NCBI GenBank assembly: GCA_022315425.1
Contig: JAIUPT010000029.1
Span: forward strand, 62,001 to 126,000
Origin: Pseudevernia furfuracea
Taxonomy: Eukaryota > Ascomycota > Lecanoromycetes > Lecanorales > Parmeliaceae
DNA length: 64,000 bases
Reading direction: 5' to 3'
The notes under the pieces are model-generated. The model worked only from the letters and a program-made list of their open reading frames with translations, searched no databases and was not told where the DNA came from. Below are positions 34,286 to 44,600 of this stretch, piece by piece. Position numbers and translations under genes: made by a program. Position 1 is the first letter of the stretch; every line of letters begins with the position of its first letter.

Positions 34286-34739
34286 TTGATGATGATGATG
34301 GATGGATGATGATGATGATGATGATGGATGGATGGATGAATGGATGGAATGGATGGAATGGATGGAATGGATGGATGGAATGGATGGATGGATGGAAACC
34401 AAACCAAACCAACGCTTATTCATGGATAAGGGCATACATAACCTACATACTACCTGCCTTGGGGCAAGGGAAAAAGTTTCTTGTGTGTGTGTGTGTGTGT
34501 GTGTGCATATGATATGCCCGAGAGAGACAGCGACTGCTGTACTAGCTAGGTTACGGGCAGATTGGAACACGGGAATCGCTTCTTGCCAAAGTAATACTTT
34601 TGTAGATGTAAAGCAAGTAGGAAAATGGTATCTCATATATATACATACATGTACATCATCAACAGCCACATCCGACCCCTTGCAGGAAATTCAGTTGCCC
34701 AATGGCCCAGCCTAGACTCATGATTCCTTTCCTTGCCAT
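32769..34739. other. 2 kb gene-free tract of simple repeats
   Basis: A frame of 300 codons at 32992-33894 is Pro/Thr/Ser-rich and consists in part of translated CTAC/CCAC repeats (33356-33455), so I do not call it a gene. Further repeats: CTAC units (33697-33713), TATG/TATA microsatellite (34128-34190), ATG/GGAT units (34249-34396) and a GT run (34478-34503). Confidence 0.65.
34249..34396. repeat. GAT/GGAT microsatellite block
   Basis: About 150 bp of GAT units on the plus strand pass into GGAT and GGAATGGAT units. The block lies 350 bp beyond the stop codon of the rhodopsin-like gene. Confidence 0.9.
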
Positions 34740-36260
34740 TCACACCCAGCCCCTATGGAACCTATAAGTGCCGAAGTTCGCGTCTCCTTCCTCACCGCCA
34801 TAGTCTTCCCTCCTCGTTCCCTGCAGCGGCAGGTCGAAGCTATCGCCGTAATTCGGCTCTTCATCCTTCGCCCATGTGACATTCTCCGGCTTCTCCACCT
34901 CGTGCCTGCGTTCCGATTTCCGGCCGAGGCCCAGCCCGGGTCGGGAACGCTGTCGTGGGCTTTGGGTCGGGCGTTGCGGGACGGCTAATCTTGCACCTCC
35001 TCCGCCGCCACCACCACCATTACTATCTTCCTCATGTCTATCGGCGGGGATTTTTTCTCCGATATCTGGACCCCGCGGTTGCCCGTCTAGCTTATCCTGC
35101 GGTTTCGTCTTCCGCCACGGCCGTTTGTACCAAGGGGTCTGAGAGGGAGGGGAAAACCAGGTCAACTGGCTCGCGGGCGTCGGTACGCTATCCAGGCTCT
35201 CGCTGTCGTGACTTTTTCTCGCCTTTGCGAGCCTCGCTCTCAGGTAGAGGACAAGTGGGCGCATTATAGGGGCGCAGGCGCCGATGATTGCGAAGTTGAC
35301 TTCTAGAATACGGGTGAGGGCGTTACCGACGCCGACCCAGGTGTAGTCGTCGGAGAGGATTTCCCAGGAGTAGGAAGTGCGGACGATGCAGACGGTGCCG
35401 GTGATGACGCCGAGGCCCATGAGGAGGTTGAGGGCGATTTTGGTGCGGATTTTGAGGTGGGCGTTCCAGAGGAGGACGACGGGGAAAGCGGCGCCGATGA
35501 AGTCTGTTATGATGGAGAAGACTGGAGGCGATCAGTGATTGCTCCTGTTCATCCTCTATTGACAGATACCATAGAGGTCGGGAGTCTGGGACCAGGGGAA
35601 GACTCACCACCCTGAACGATGATGATAGTCTCCACCGCCTTCTTACTCATACAATGGCCCGGCACCGCCTCTTCCACCGTCTCCCAGTTCTTCTGCAACG
35701 GTATACACTGAAAGATGAACAACAATGTCAAAGGCACATGCGTGACCACCAAAAAGCCAATCAAACCAAAAAGGAACCATCGCCATCGCTCAAATTTCGA
35801 TATTCGTAACAGGAAGAGGCAGATTGAGATTTTGCTGAGGGCGAGAGTGATGAAGACTTGGATCCAGTCTAGAAAATTGTATTTGAGGAAGCCTTCGTAG
35901 TGACCTTGGGGGAGGTATTGGACGTGGCGGCCGAGGCCGTAGTTGACTTCGAGCATGACGAAGCCCATGCCTACGGCGTTGACCATCTGTTCAGACAGCA
36001 ATTGTGCATTAGCCAATCCGTTGGTCCACAGTTGTCCTCTCTTTCGCACATGGTAGAGGGACATTGTAGGTAGGAATGCTCACGTGCGTAAGACCAATAA
36101 CCGCATCGTCCCAGCCGAAGTTGTGTGTGATGCACGTCCTCGTAATTAATCTCAAACATACAAGTATGGTGGCGGGGCCAAAGACGGCCCAGTTGACGCC
36201 AATGAGCATAGGACCAAGATTTCTGTCACCGGTGGAGGGGATTATCTCTGCTTTGTCCAT
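34740..36260 (-). CDS. Fungal rhodopsin-domain 7TM membrane protein (PTH11-like class)
   Basis: Spliced model on the minus strand: 36260-36084, 35986-35608, 35521-34740; introns of 97 and 86 nt, 445 residues. Seven hydrophobic segments fill the first 265 residues, beginning with VNWAVFGPATILVCLRL and including VFITLALSKISICLFLLRIS, WFLFGLIGFLVVTHVPLTLLFIFQC and IALNLLMGLGVITGTVCIVRT. The motif FGWDD after TM2, the VxYGLGRH segment after TM3 and the final NFAIIGACAPIMRPL are typical of this fungal family. The last 170 residues are a polar cytosolic tail with a poly-Gly run. Members are plasma-membrane proteins, some acting in surface sensing; the ligand is unknown. The start is the first Met of the frame. 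Confidence 0.85.
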
Positions 36261-37237
36261 GGCGGTGGCAGCGCGCAGTTATGCAACAAGACCGGGAGGA
36301 GCTGTGAGAGCGGCTGCCTTACAATCATCGCTTGGGAGTGTGTGTCGGTGTGTGGCGATGATGTTGAACAGGTAAGGGTGGCAGGCTTGATGTGTAGTTG
36401 AGCAGTGGTGGTGTGGGCGTTGGGAAAGTGGGCAATGTGGAGAGGAGAGGCAAGGAGATGAAGTTTTGGGCATCTCGGTTGGACTCGAGCGGGCTACTGA
36501 GCAAGTGAGCAGCAAAGCTAAGAAAGCATCATGTCGATCATTCTGCACGGGAGCTTCTTCGTGGCTTCGACGATAAATAATAATAATAATAATTAAGTAA
36601 ATATTAATCCTTCCACTATGATTAGTATATGATTAGCTCGTAGTACACATTATTATTTTTGGTGAGCATGAGTCGCTAGCTCATCGACGGTCGACCGAGC
36701 GAAGGAGTCGGCATCATCTCAAGCGGTAAGGATTCGCAACAATTAAAAAACAATTGCTTGGCTCTCGGCCTTCTGCTTGGCTTCAAATGCGGGGAAAGGG
36801 TCCAATGGATTTAAGAATCTAACTGGTGTAAGAGCAAAACAGAGTCAGGCTAATGGCCATGCAGAACATCTTTGTTGGGCTGGAGGGCTGGGTGTGAGAC
36901 GAGAGGGTGTGCTCGCATCGCCATACATAATTAATTTCTTTTCTCCCCGCATCTTTCCCATCTTTCAAGATCTATTCTCCGAAAGACTGGGAAGTGGGAA
37001 AGCCAAAAGGATTGAGACTTGGTAGAGATATACCCGCACCAATGATATCATTACCTATTCATTAATGCTACCGGGCTCGCTTATCCACCTTTTCTCGAAG
37101 CGAGCTACCTACCTTAAGCTAAGCCTTAGGTAAGCCACTATACAAATCCATGACGTTGTTTCCTTCCCCCTTCTTCACCACCGTTATTATCTTATCTTCA
37201 ACCACAGAACCACGACGGGCCCAAACGATTGCAACAT
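36261..37237. other. Intergenic stretch between two minus-strand genes
   Basis: Contains the promoter of the 7TM gene and an AAT run (36577-36595), then AT-rich DNA. No gene was recognised. Confidence 0.5.
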
Positions 37238-38580
37238 TTAATAACTCTCCCGTGTCCCTTCCTTCGCACTACGAAATATAGCCTCCACCATCTTATGCCT
37301 CTTGACCGCCACATCAAAATCCACCAAATCCTTATTCCCTTCAGCAAACGCTGCATACACCTCTCCAATTCCCCCAAACCCTCCTTTCCCAACTTCAACC
37401 TCCTCCCACTTTCTCCCCTCCTGTGTCGCAACCCGCCCTTTCTCTTCCTCCCCGTTGCCCTCTTGCTTAGGCGGCGCCGACTGATACAAAGTAGGCGGAG
37501 CCATCGCTATAAACTGGCCCGGACCTTCGAACTTGAGCGACCCCTCCTCACCAGAGATGATCCATTCGAAGTGTGCAGGCGTGGCTTCGGTGGTGGATGA
37601 GGACACAAAGTTGACGGTAGCTCCGCTCTCCAGCACGCCTTGGATTGAGACGAAATCTGCCAGGTTGCTCTTAACCGGTTCAGTCTTCGAGCCATCGGCT
37701 TGAATGTACCGAAGCTCCGGGAAAGTGATCGCAGTGGTCGCGTTAAGCGACTTGAACTCGCCAAGAAGATAGCAAAGTGGATCCAAGGAATGAATCGTGG
37801 GGATTGTCACAACGTTCGCCCCGCTCTTGGGGTCGTTGATATAACTGCTCTTGACCGGCAAATTCAGAAATAGACTACCCGAACCGATCAAAGTGGTCCC
37901 AACGATGCGGCCGAGAGCACCGGAGTCGATGATCGATTTCGCTTTCTGCACGCTCGGGAGTAGTCGCGCTTGCAGACCGACTGCGGTTTTGACGCCTTGC
38001 TTTTTAGCTAACGCGGCGAGTTCTTCTGCTTCTTGGAGGCCGTTGCCGAGGGGCCATTCGACGAAGACGGATTTTTTGGCATGAAGAGCTGGGAGAGCGA
38101 GTTGCTTGTGGTAGGGTGTCTGCGGACTTCCAGTCAGCTTACATTGCTCATGGCCCTCATACACTGTTTCGTGAAGGTGAGCCTAAGCTATTCGCTAGGC
38201 TCTCCGCCTTGTCTCATACTTCGAACGTCTGCCGAAGCTGCAAATCCTACACTTGACAGTCCAATTGCCGTTCACTCAACCATTTCCAATTCCCCTTCCG
38301 GGAGACTGTACGAAATAAACCAACATACCTTGACGCTCACAACAACCAAATCAACATCCTTATCCTGAGCAATAGCCTCAGGGCTGCTATACGCCTTGTC
38401 CGCCGAAACGCCATGGGCCTCAGCAGCCTTCTTCGCCGTTTCAGGCGACGATGTGCCGACCGCCACAAGCTTGAATTTCTCGTTCAACGGAGCGGATCTG
38501 AGAGGTGATGAATGGGCGCTCGTGGCCCAGGCGGATTGGTCTGCGGAGAGACCGATGATGCCCACGCCGATGGGTGCCAT
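37238..38580 (-). CDS. Gal80-like Gfo/Idh/MocA oxidoreductase
   Basis: Spliced model on the minus strand: 38580-38329 and 38119-37238. The intron is 209 nt, long for this window, phase 0; total 377 residues. The N-terminal Rossmann fold has IGVGIIGLS at residues 3-11 and continues to VDLVVVSVK; the second exon resumes with TPYHKQLALPALHAKKSVFVEWPLGNGLQEAEEL, which is the normal next block (K-x-V-x-x-E-K/W-P). The middle sequence GLQARLLPSVQKAKSII and the later beta-sheet domain match Gal80-type proteins. Yeast Gal80 is a repressor that binds NADP; mould relatives may be dehydrogenases of sugar-like substrates. In place of the catalytic Lys of EKP the motif here is EWP, which argues for the Gal80-like branch. 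Confidence 0.85.
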
Positions 38581-39307
38581 TGTGCGATAGGTGGTGAATT
38601 TATAGGATGTTTGAGTGGGTATTGAGGCGGGTGTAGAGGTTGGTGTATAGGTTAGAGTGCGAATGGAATTCGTAGTATGAACTTTTTATGCATCCAGGAC
38701 AGTCAATTTTATACTGAACCAAATACGAGTATCTTGGCACATCGGAAGCCGGGTACGCCGGATAGCCGAGGAGGATGGATTACAAACAATGAATGGATTA
38801 CAAACAATCGGCCACCAGCAGCATCACGCAATCACTCCTCGCGTGTAAAGTCGGATTCATGTATTCGTCTGATTAAAATTCTGTTATTAAAGATATTGAC
38901 TGATCGAGGAGAAAAGAAGAGGAGAAAGAAGAGGAGAAAAAGAGGAGAGAAGGGATGGTTAGAGTAGGCGCAGAGGGCGATAGTGTAGAGTAAATGCGCT
39001 CGGCCCAACTTTCCTCTTTGCTCCCAATCTCACAAACCGTCGGACGGAACACTCCAAGTCCAAAAAAAGAGCACCGAATGAAAGACTTCAATCGGAGTAA
39101 TAAACCATCCTTTTTCCCCTACTTCTGTTATCCATAATATGCACCGCTGATACCTACCGCAGTCTACACCGAAGCTGCTGCGCCTTGAGCGCAAAATCAA
39201 CCTATCATGGCGCATTTGCGACGAAGCGACCGATGCCGACCATAAAGCGCTTTATATCTCCCCAACAAAACACACAACATCATTCTCCTGATTCATCGCA
39301 CGCAAAC
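38581..39307. other. Divergent intergenic region
   Basis: This lies between the Gal80-like gene (minus) and a small secreted protein gene (plus). It has a short GAGAAAGAAGA purine run near 38911-38950. No gene was seen. Confidence 0.45.
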
Positions 39308-39983
39308 ATGCGAAGACCTTGCGTATTCCATCTGACATTGCTATCTTCCTTGTTTTTTTTCCACATTAGAACAGCACCGCTCACTATTACAAACCTCGAC
39401 CCCATCTTCCCGAGTCTCAAAAATGTCACAGCAACGTCAGAGAATTTATCCCTTTCTGGAAACAGTCTCTTGTAAGCTGCCCCGTCAGGCGTTCGATCGC
39501 CCAACTATGACATAACAAACCTCCAGCTTCCCACCTGGCCCCATGCCACCAGGTCCCTACCGCTACATTATCCCCCGTACGGACCCCGAGTTGACATTAA
39601 TATTCCTTAATTTCGACCTCAAGCCCGCCCGTCCAGAGCCACAAGTCTACGACGTCTTCCGAATGGCCTTGCAAGAAGCCGGAAACCCGTACATCAGCGC
39701 CGGCACGGTGCCTTTGGACGAAAACCCTTTCTGGGAGACGGACGGCCACGTATTCCTCGCCTTGAGGAGGCCTGCGCCTTTATTCCCGCCGGAGTCGCCC
39801 GCCGATTGGGACGAACCGTTGCACTGGGGCCAACTGAATACCGTTCTGTTAGCCGTGAATAACTTCCGGCGAGCGTATCCGTCGCTAGATTTCTCGTGGA
39901 TGATGTTTTCCCATGTGAGCTATTATCGTGCGTTGTTTTTGGGACAAGGCGAGCTGAAGTGGAACGGGACTTCGAATGGGTGA
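39308..39983 (+). CDS. Small secreted protein of unknown function
   Basis: Spliced model: 39308-39471 and 39527-39983, with a 55-nt GT-AG intron whose join restores SLFFPPGPMPPGPYRYIIP; total 206 residues. The first 22 residues form a clear signal peptide (HLTLLSSLFFFHIRTA). The mature protein has two N-x-T/S sites near residues 40-46, a Pro-rich link, then a compact region (LTLIFLNFD, NPFWETDGHVFLAL, WGQLNTVLLAVNNF) that looks globular. There are no cysteines outside the signal peptide, unlike most effectors. I do not recognise the family. Confidence 0.65.
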
Positions 39984-41878
39984 TTTGGGAGGTCGGGTGC
40001 GGTTCCCCTCTCCCTACCTTCTGCTTAGACCGCGCCGCCTTGTGATTTTCCTCATACGGGGCTCGCTCTTTCCACGCAATAGTCAATCACCGCTATATCC
40101 TATTGATTCCATTCGCATGCCGAAGCGCGTTAAATCAACGACCACAGCAGTCCTTCTTCCAAGCCTAGCAGTTACACAAAACCTCATTCAATCAAATCCT
40201 TTGACATATCAAGATAAACGGAGAGATAAAGCCCAAAAGCCAATTTATATACGTCTTTTTGATTGCTAACTACGCAACAGCGGAATACAAAATAACCTCG
40301 CAATACATCATCAAGATAATCGTAACGAGAGTACGCAAGGGAAAAAGGGAAGTAACACTTACCGGCGTTATCACACTAGGCGGAAACACATATCAAAAAG
40401 TCACTCACGCAGTCGCCACAACCTCTTTTACATCGACGGAGCAAGCGATAATCTCGTATGTCGTGACCGGAAGATCTGTGATCGAGGGCTGTTTTCAACT
40501 GGTGCAGAAACGGCTGTCAGACTTCGTTTTAATATCTGTTATACCGGATGTACAACATAAGGTGGACGGATACAGGTCGCAAGGAGCTGCTCACACGGCC
40601 ATGAAGGTTTTTTGTGCAGCTATGGAGCATAGAGCAGAACTGGATAAGTGTCACTTTTTTAAACTTATGTAAACGATGTCAACTCAACGCCGTGTGTGCT
40701 GTCTTCTGTTGCTTTACTTTGCTTTGCTTTGCTTTGCTCGATCGATCGATCGATCGATCTCTCTCTCTCTCTCTTTCTCTGCGCAGTATACTCCACGGCA
40801 TCTTCCAGATCACCAGACTCAACAGGCTGCTCGTGTAGCTCGATCCCCGTTGGTGTTTTGGCGTTTTCGTTTCCATCTGACTTTTTTTGTAACATCCTAA
40901 CCAGTAAAGGATTATCAGATTCATGTATCTATTCCATCCATCACACCTCAAATATTTAGAGTTTCTTAATTGACTAACCCACAATCAACCCCTTTGGCCG
41001 CTGCCGATAACATATCATCAACCGGCCGAAGAAAAGATGGTCAATAACCGCGACGTCATCCTCCCAGCGATTCAAGACACCCGATCTCGAAAACGGTATG
41101 GAAGCGCGAGACTTCACCGACAGCGTTATTTACAGAGAGCAGCGACGAGTGAAAAAGATCACCAAGGTGCCAAAAGAGAACGAGAGACGGGCGCGTAGGC
41201 CGCTTCTTCCCTTCAAGCCTCGAAACCGTGCCAAGAAAAAAACCCCCCCCTGATCTCTCTCTCTCTCTCTCTCTCTCGCGTATACTTACTCGCTTCGTTC
41301 CCTTTCAACTTACCTTCAAGCTCTCATTTTCTTCACCGTCACACGCCTACCTAGATTGATATGTTGCCCTCGTTGCGTCCTCTCAAACCATAGCTGAGCG
41401 AGAGCAAAGTCTACATGAGCCTCTCCTCAGCCGGAGTATCCTTATCTTTCAAACCTTGGCGTTGCGCAGGAGAAAACCAAGGAACAGGTATTTACGTTCG
41501 AGTTGTTCACGTGATGAATGTTTGCTGGATCGTTGTTTTTATCACCATCCGTGTATTATTTTTAAATCTCTGCTGGTGTTCGGGTCCGCAATACATACAC
41601 AATCCCCTTTTGCAGTCGAATAACTTTATGTTTTGGGGTGGTCCGGAGATACAAATGCGGAGAGTAAAACCAAGCTGTCTATTTCATTTCATAGATAAGA
41701 GTATTGCCAACTTTTTTTGGTTCCATCATTTGTGAATCAATTGAATCGTCTTACCGTCATTTCTACCTCAAATAAAGCAGAGCCAAAAAAAAAAAAAAAA
41801 GTACCAGAAGCCTGCCTTCCGGCCTTTTTTCTTCGGCATCGGTCTCACGTCCCTGTTCGTTCATTCGTTTCTCCACAG
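39984..41878. other. Gene-poor stretch
   Basis: A frame at 40205-40672 lacks an ATG near its start. Inside it, 40263-40280 reads as a textbook intron end (GCTAAC branch site then CAACAG), yet I cannot build a gene around it. GATC repeats followed by CT (40739-40776) and a CT run (41252-41278) are the main repeats. A 51-codon basic frame at 41098-41253 has no support. Confidence 0.5.
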
Positions 41879-42261
41879 GATATCCGGGATCCAATCATCC
41901 CGCACCTCCATTCGTCATCCGATCCCTTGCTACAAACCACGGGCCCTACGCCACGGGCTCTTCGTCACCGGAGCTCTCTCGAGGACTGGCTCTGACGGTC
42001 CTCGTGAAACAACGTCGGCGGCACGAAAGGGATTCCTCTCCCGCAGACTTTCAAGACGCTCTCCACGCCGGAACCGCCCGCCTCTTCGCCGCCAACCTGC
42101 GCCTCTCGACCCTCCTCCCCCGCCCGGACCGCGGTGCGCAAGGTCGGCCGCGGGAGGGTGGTCTCGTGCCGCGGTGGTGGGTGCACCATCTGCTCGAGGG
42201 TTCCGTGGGGGCGATGCCGGAGTGGGCGCAGCAGCGGTGGGTGTTGATCGCGGGCGTTTGA
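41879..42261 (+). pseudogene. Isolated high-GC coding exon or gene relic
   Basis: An open frame follows an acceptor-like CTCCACAG and runs 127 codons to a stop at 42259-42261 (ending WVHHLLEGSVGAMPEWAQQRWVLIAGV). Most codons end in C or G, in contrast to the AT-leaning DNA around it, which suggests real coding history. There is no suitable start Met or upstream exon that I can find, so it may be the last exon of a gene with an undetected first exon, or a relic. The family is not recognised. Confidence 0.35.
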
Positions 42262-44600
42262 AAGCCGATGGAGGAATAAGGGGGCTGTCCGGGTCTGCTA
42301 AGTAAAGGGGGTTGACGGGGACCTCTGACGAGCTAGACGCGGAAGTTTCGGGGGCGTGGGAGGCTCAACTGGAGGTCTTTTTTTTTTTTAATAATAACAG
42401 TCGGCGCCGCTGGATACGTTTGTTGTTCCTTTCTTGTTCACCGAGGTCCTCTTTTTCAAGATTCGAACATCGAGGTCACTTCTATGATATACAGGCAGGT
42501 CGGTAGTAGTGATGAGGGTGGAAAGTCCCCACTAATATAGCAATTAAAACAAGGGATGGATTTCATAGATAAGACGTAAGAGGCTGTTCTCTTTCCTTGT
42601 TGAACGGTTCTGGCATGCCGGTAGCAGGTAAAAAGATTTCTTCGATTGTATGTATCATCGCGGCTCGAAACAATATCCCGATTGACTCGATTGAATGGCA
42701 AAAGGACTATTCAATCGATCGAGATTCTGATAGTACCTCAGATAGAATTAGATACCTGTTGAACTACTGGTTTTCTACTTTACTTGGATTTATAGTCTAC
42801 TCACGTGGTATCAATACACGAACTATATCCATCCTCTAGGCGTCCATCACTCGACCTCGGGGATCAGGGCCCCTAAACTCTTAGATAGAATCACGTTTCT
42901 AAGGTACCCAGTCCTCAAAGCTACGATACCTAGGCATTATAACTTATAAGCCAACACAACGAGTGAAAATTTCAAAAGCATTCATTCTAGTGATATATAA
43001 TCCTTATTCATCACCTTAGAGGATCTAGAATCATCTTACGGTCAAAGGATTTTTGATTACATCTTTATGATTGTGGGGAAGTCAAAATTGCATTGCAAAA
43101 TCTCTAATGTCTTGATTTACCATGTTATAACAAGGAGATGTAAGATACTTCACATATCAAAACCCCCCCCCCCTCTCCTTCAACACGCTCTCTCTCCATC
43201 AAAACCCCCCCCATCAAGATCCCCCCCTTCGTTAACATTCTCCTCTCTTCTTGAAAACATCCCTTTCTCAAACATCCCCCCCTCTTCTTTAAGCCTCCCT
43301 CTATCAAATCTCTCTTTATTAACCTTCTCTTCTTCCTTAATATTCTCTCTCTCCGTCAAAATTCTCTCTTCATCAGACTCCCCGTCTTCAAATTCTCTCT
43401 CTCTTAACATCTTCTCTCTACTTCCTCCCCCCCTCCTCTCCTTCAAATACTCTCTACTTCACCCCCCTCCCCCTCCCCCCTCCTCACCTCCAAATCCTCT
43501 CTTCTTCAAACCCCTACCCTCTCCATCAATATCCTCCTCTCCTCTCAATCCCCCACCACCACAAGCACCCACCGCATCTCCTCACGCGTCACAAACCCCA
43601 GCCTATAACAATAAAGGTAGTAGTCTCACTCCCCACGTCCAAACCACATCCTCCCAAAAACCCACCTTCGTACTCCAAAGAAGAAGAACAAGAAGAACAA
43701 GAAGAACAAGAAGAAAGAAGAAGAAGTGACAAAGTAGTACGACTCATCCACCTTCCTCTCCGACCCAGCCGCACCTCATCCCATCCCATCCCATCCCATC
43801 GAACGTGCCCCAAAAAAAAAAAAAAAAAAAAAAACCCTTCAACACGACAATTGAAACCCCCCCCCCCCCCTCTCTCGACAGGACCCTACAACAATCAAAC
43901 AACAAAAAAAAAAAAACAAAAAAACGCGCGGGGCTCCAAAACGGGTCAAAACCCCAACAATCGCCCGTCGCGAATAAAACGTGAGAGCCAAGTCCCGTCC
44001 CCCCATTTTATCTTACTTACGCCACCGTTCAAATGCTAGCGGAAAAGAGTTAAGGTAGTTAGCGAACAACGTCTGAGGTACTTTAGCAACGTCGTTTATA
44101 ACGAACAATATTTCCGCCAATTGCGCATGGGGGGTTTTTTTGCATCTTTCGAGAATACCTAAATAATATTTAACAAAACTATTATAGACCAACTTTTCAA
44201 AGGTGAAATGCTTGAGGGCCGAGAAGCTCTGAAAAATCAGAATGCACGTAAATGATTGAATCTCTGATAGGCTATAGTATACAACTCCTCATTATCGAGG
44301 CCCGCCTCACCTTCGTATCTAAAAGTTGAAGCCTAAAGTCTGCCAGCAGTAAAGCATTAACCGTCCCCTTGATAAGCATTGCCAAATCCGTTAGAGCTCA
44401 AGAGCTAGCTTGGTCGTAATCCATCTCGTTGCTTGATGACATTGTTAGAAGTGAAAGAAGGCACCAAACATTCACATCGAATAAACCCATATTTGCCAAG
44501 GCCACATCTCCAGGAGATATCCAGAAGATCGACCGCTGCCTTGAGGCATGTAAGTAGCGTATGCCGGCCATAAAAATACTGGACGCCGTCAAGGTGGAAT
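42262..44600. other. 2.3 kb gene-free stretch
   Basis: AT-leaning DNA to 43150, a pyrimidine tract, AAGAAG units (43678-43727), CCCAT units (43779-43800), long A runs (43810-43833 and near 43902-43925) and C runs. No gene was recognised. Confidence 0.6.
43160..43585. repeat. Polypyrimidine (C/T) tract with 30-40 bp periodicity
   Basis: The plus strand is overwhelmingly C and T with scattered ATCAAA or TTCAAA words every 25-40 bp, as if built from a decayed unit such as CTCTCCNTCAAAAC. The open frame across it is a by-product of composition. Confidence 0.7.

Noticed and set aside
34249..34396. Long frames on both strands in the GAT/GGAT block
   Set aside because: They are translations of the microsatellite into Trp-Met-Asp or Ile-His-Pro runs.
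40205..40672. Frame with a good branch site and acceptor at 40263-40280
   Set aside because: No matching donor, start codon or protein family could be found, so a gene model would be guesswork.
41098..41253. 51-codon basic frame
   Set aside because: Too short, without a recognised domain or neighbouring exons.
43067..43729. Open frame of 220 codons
   Set aside because: It lies in a polypyrimidine tract in which stop codons are rare by chance.
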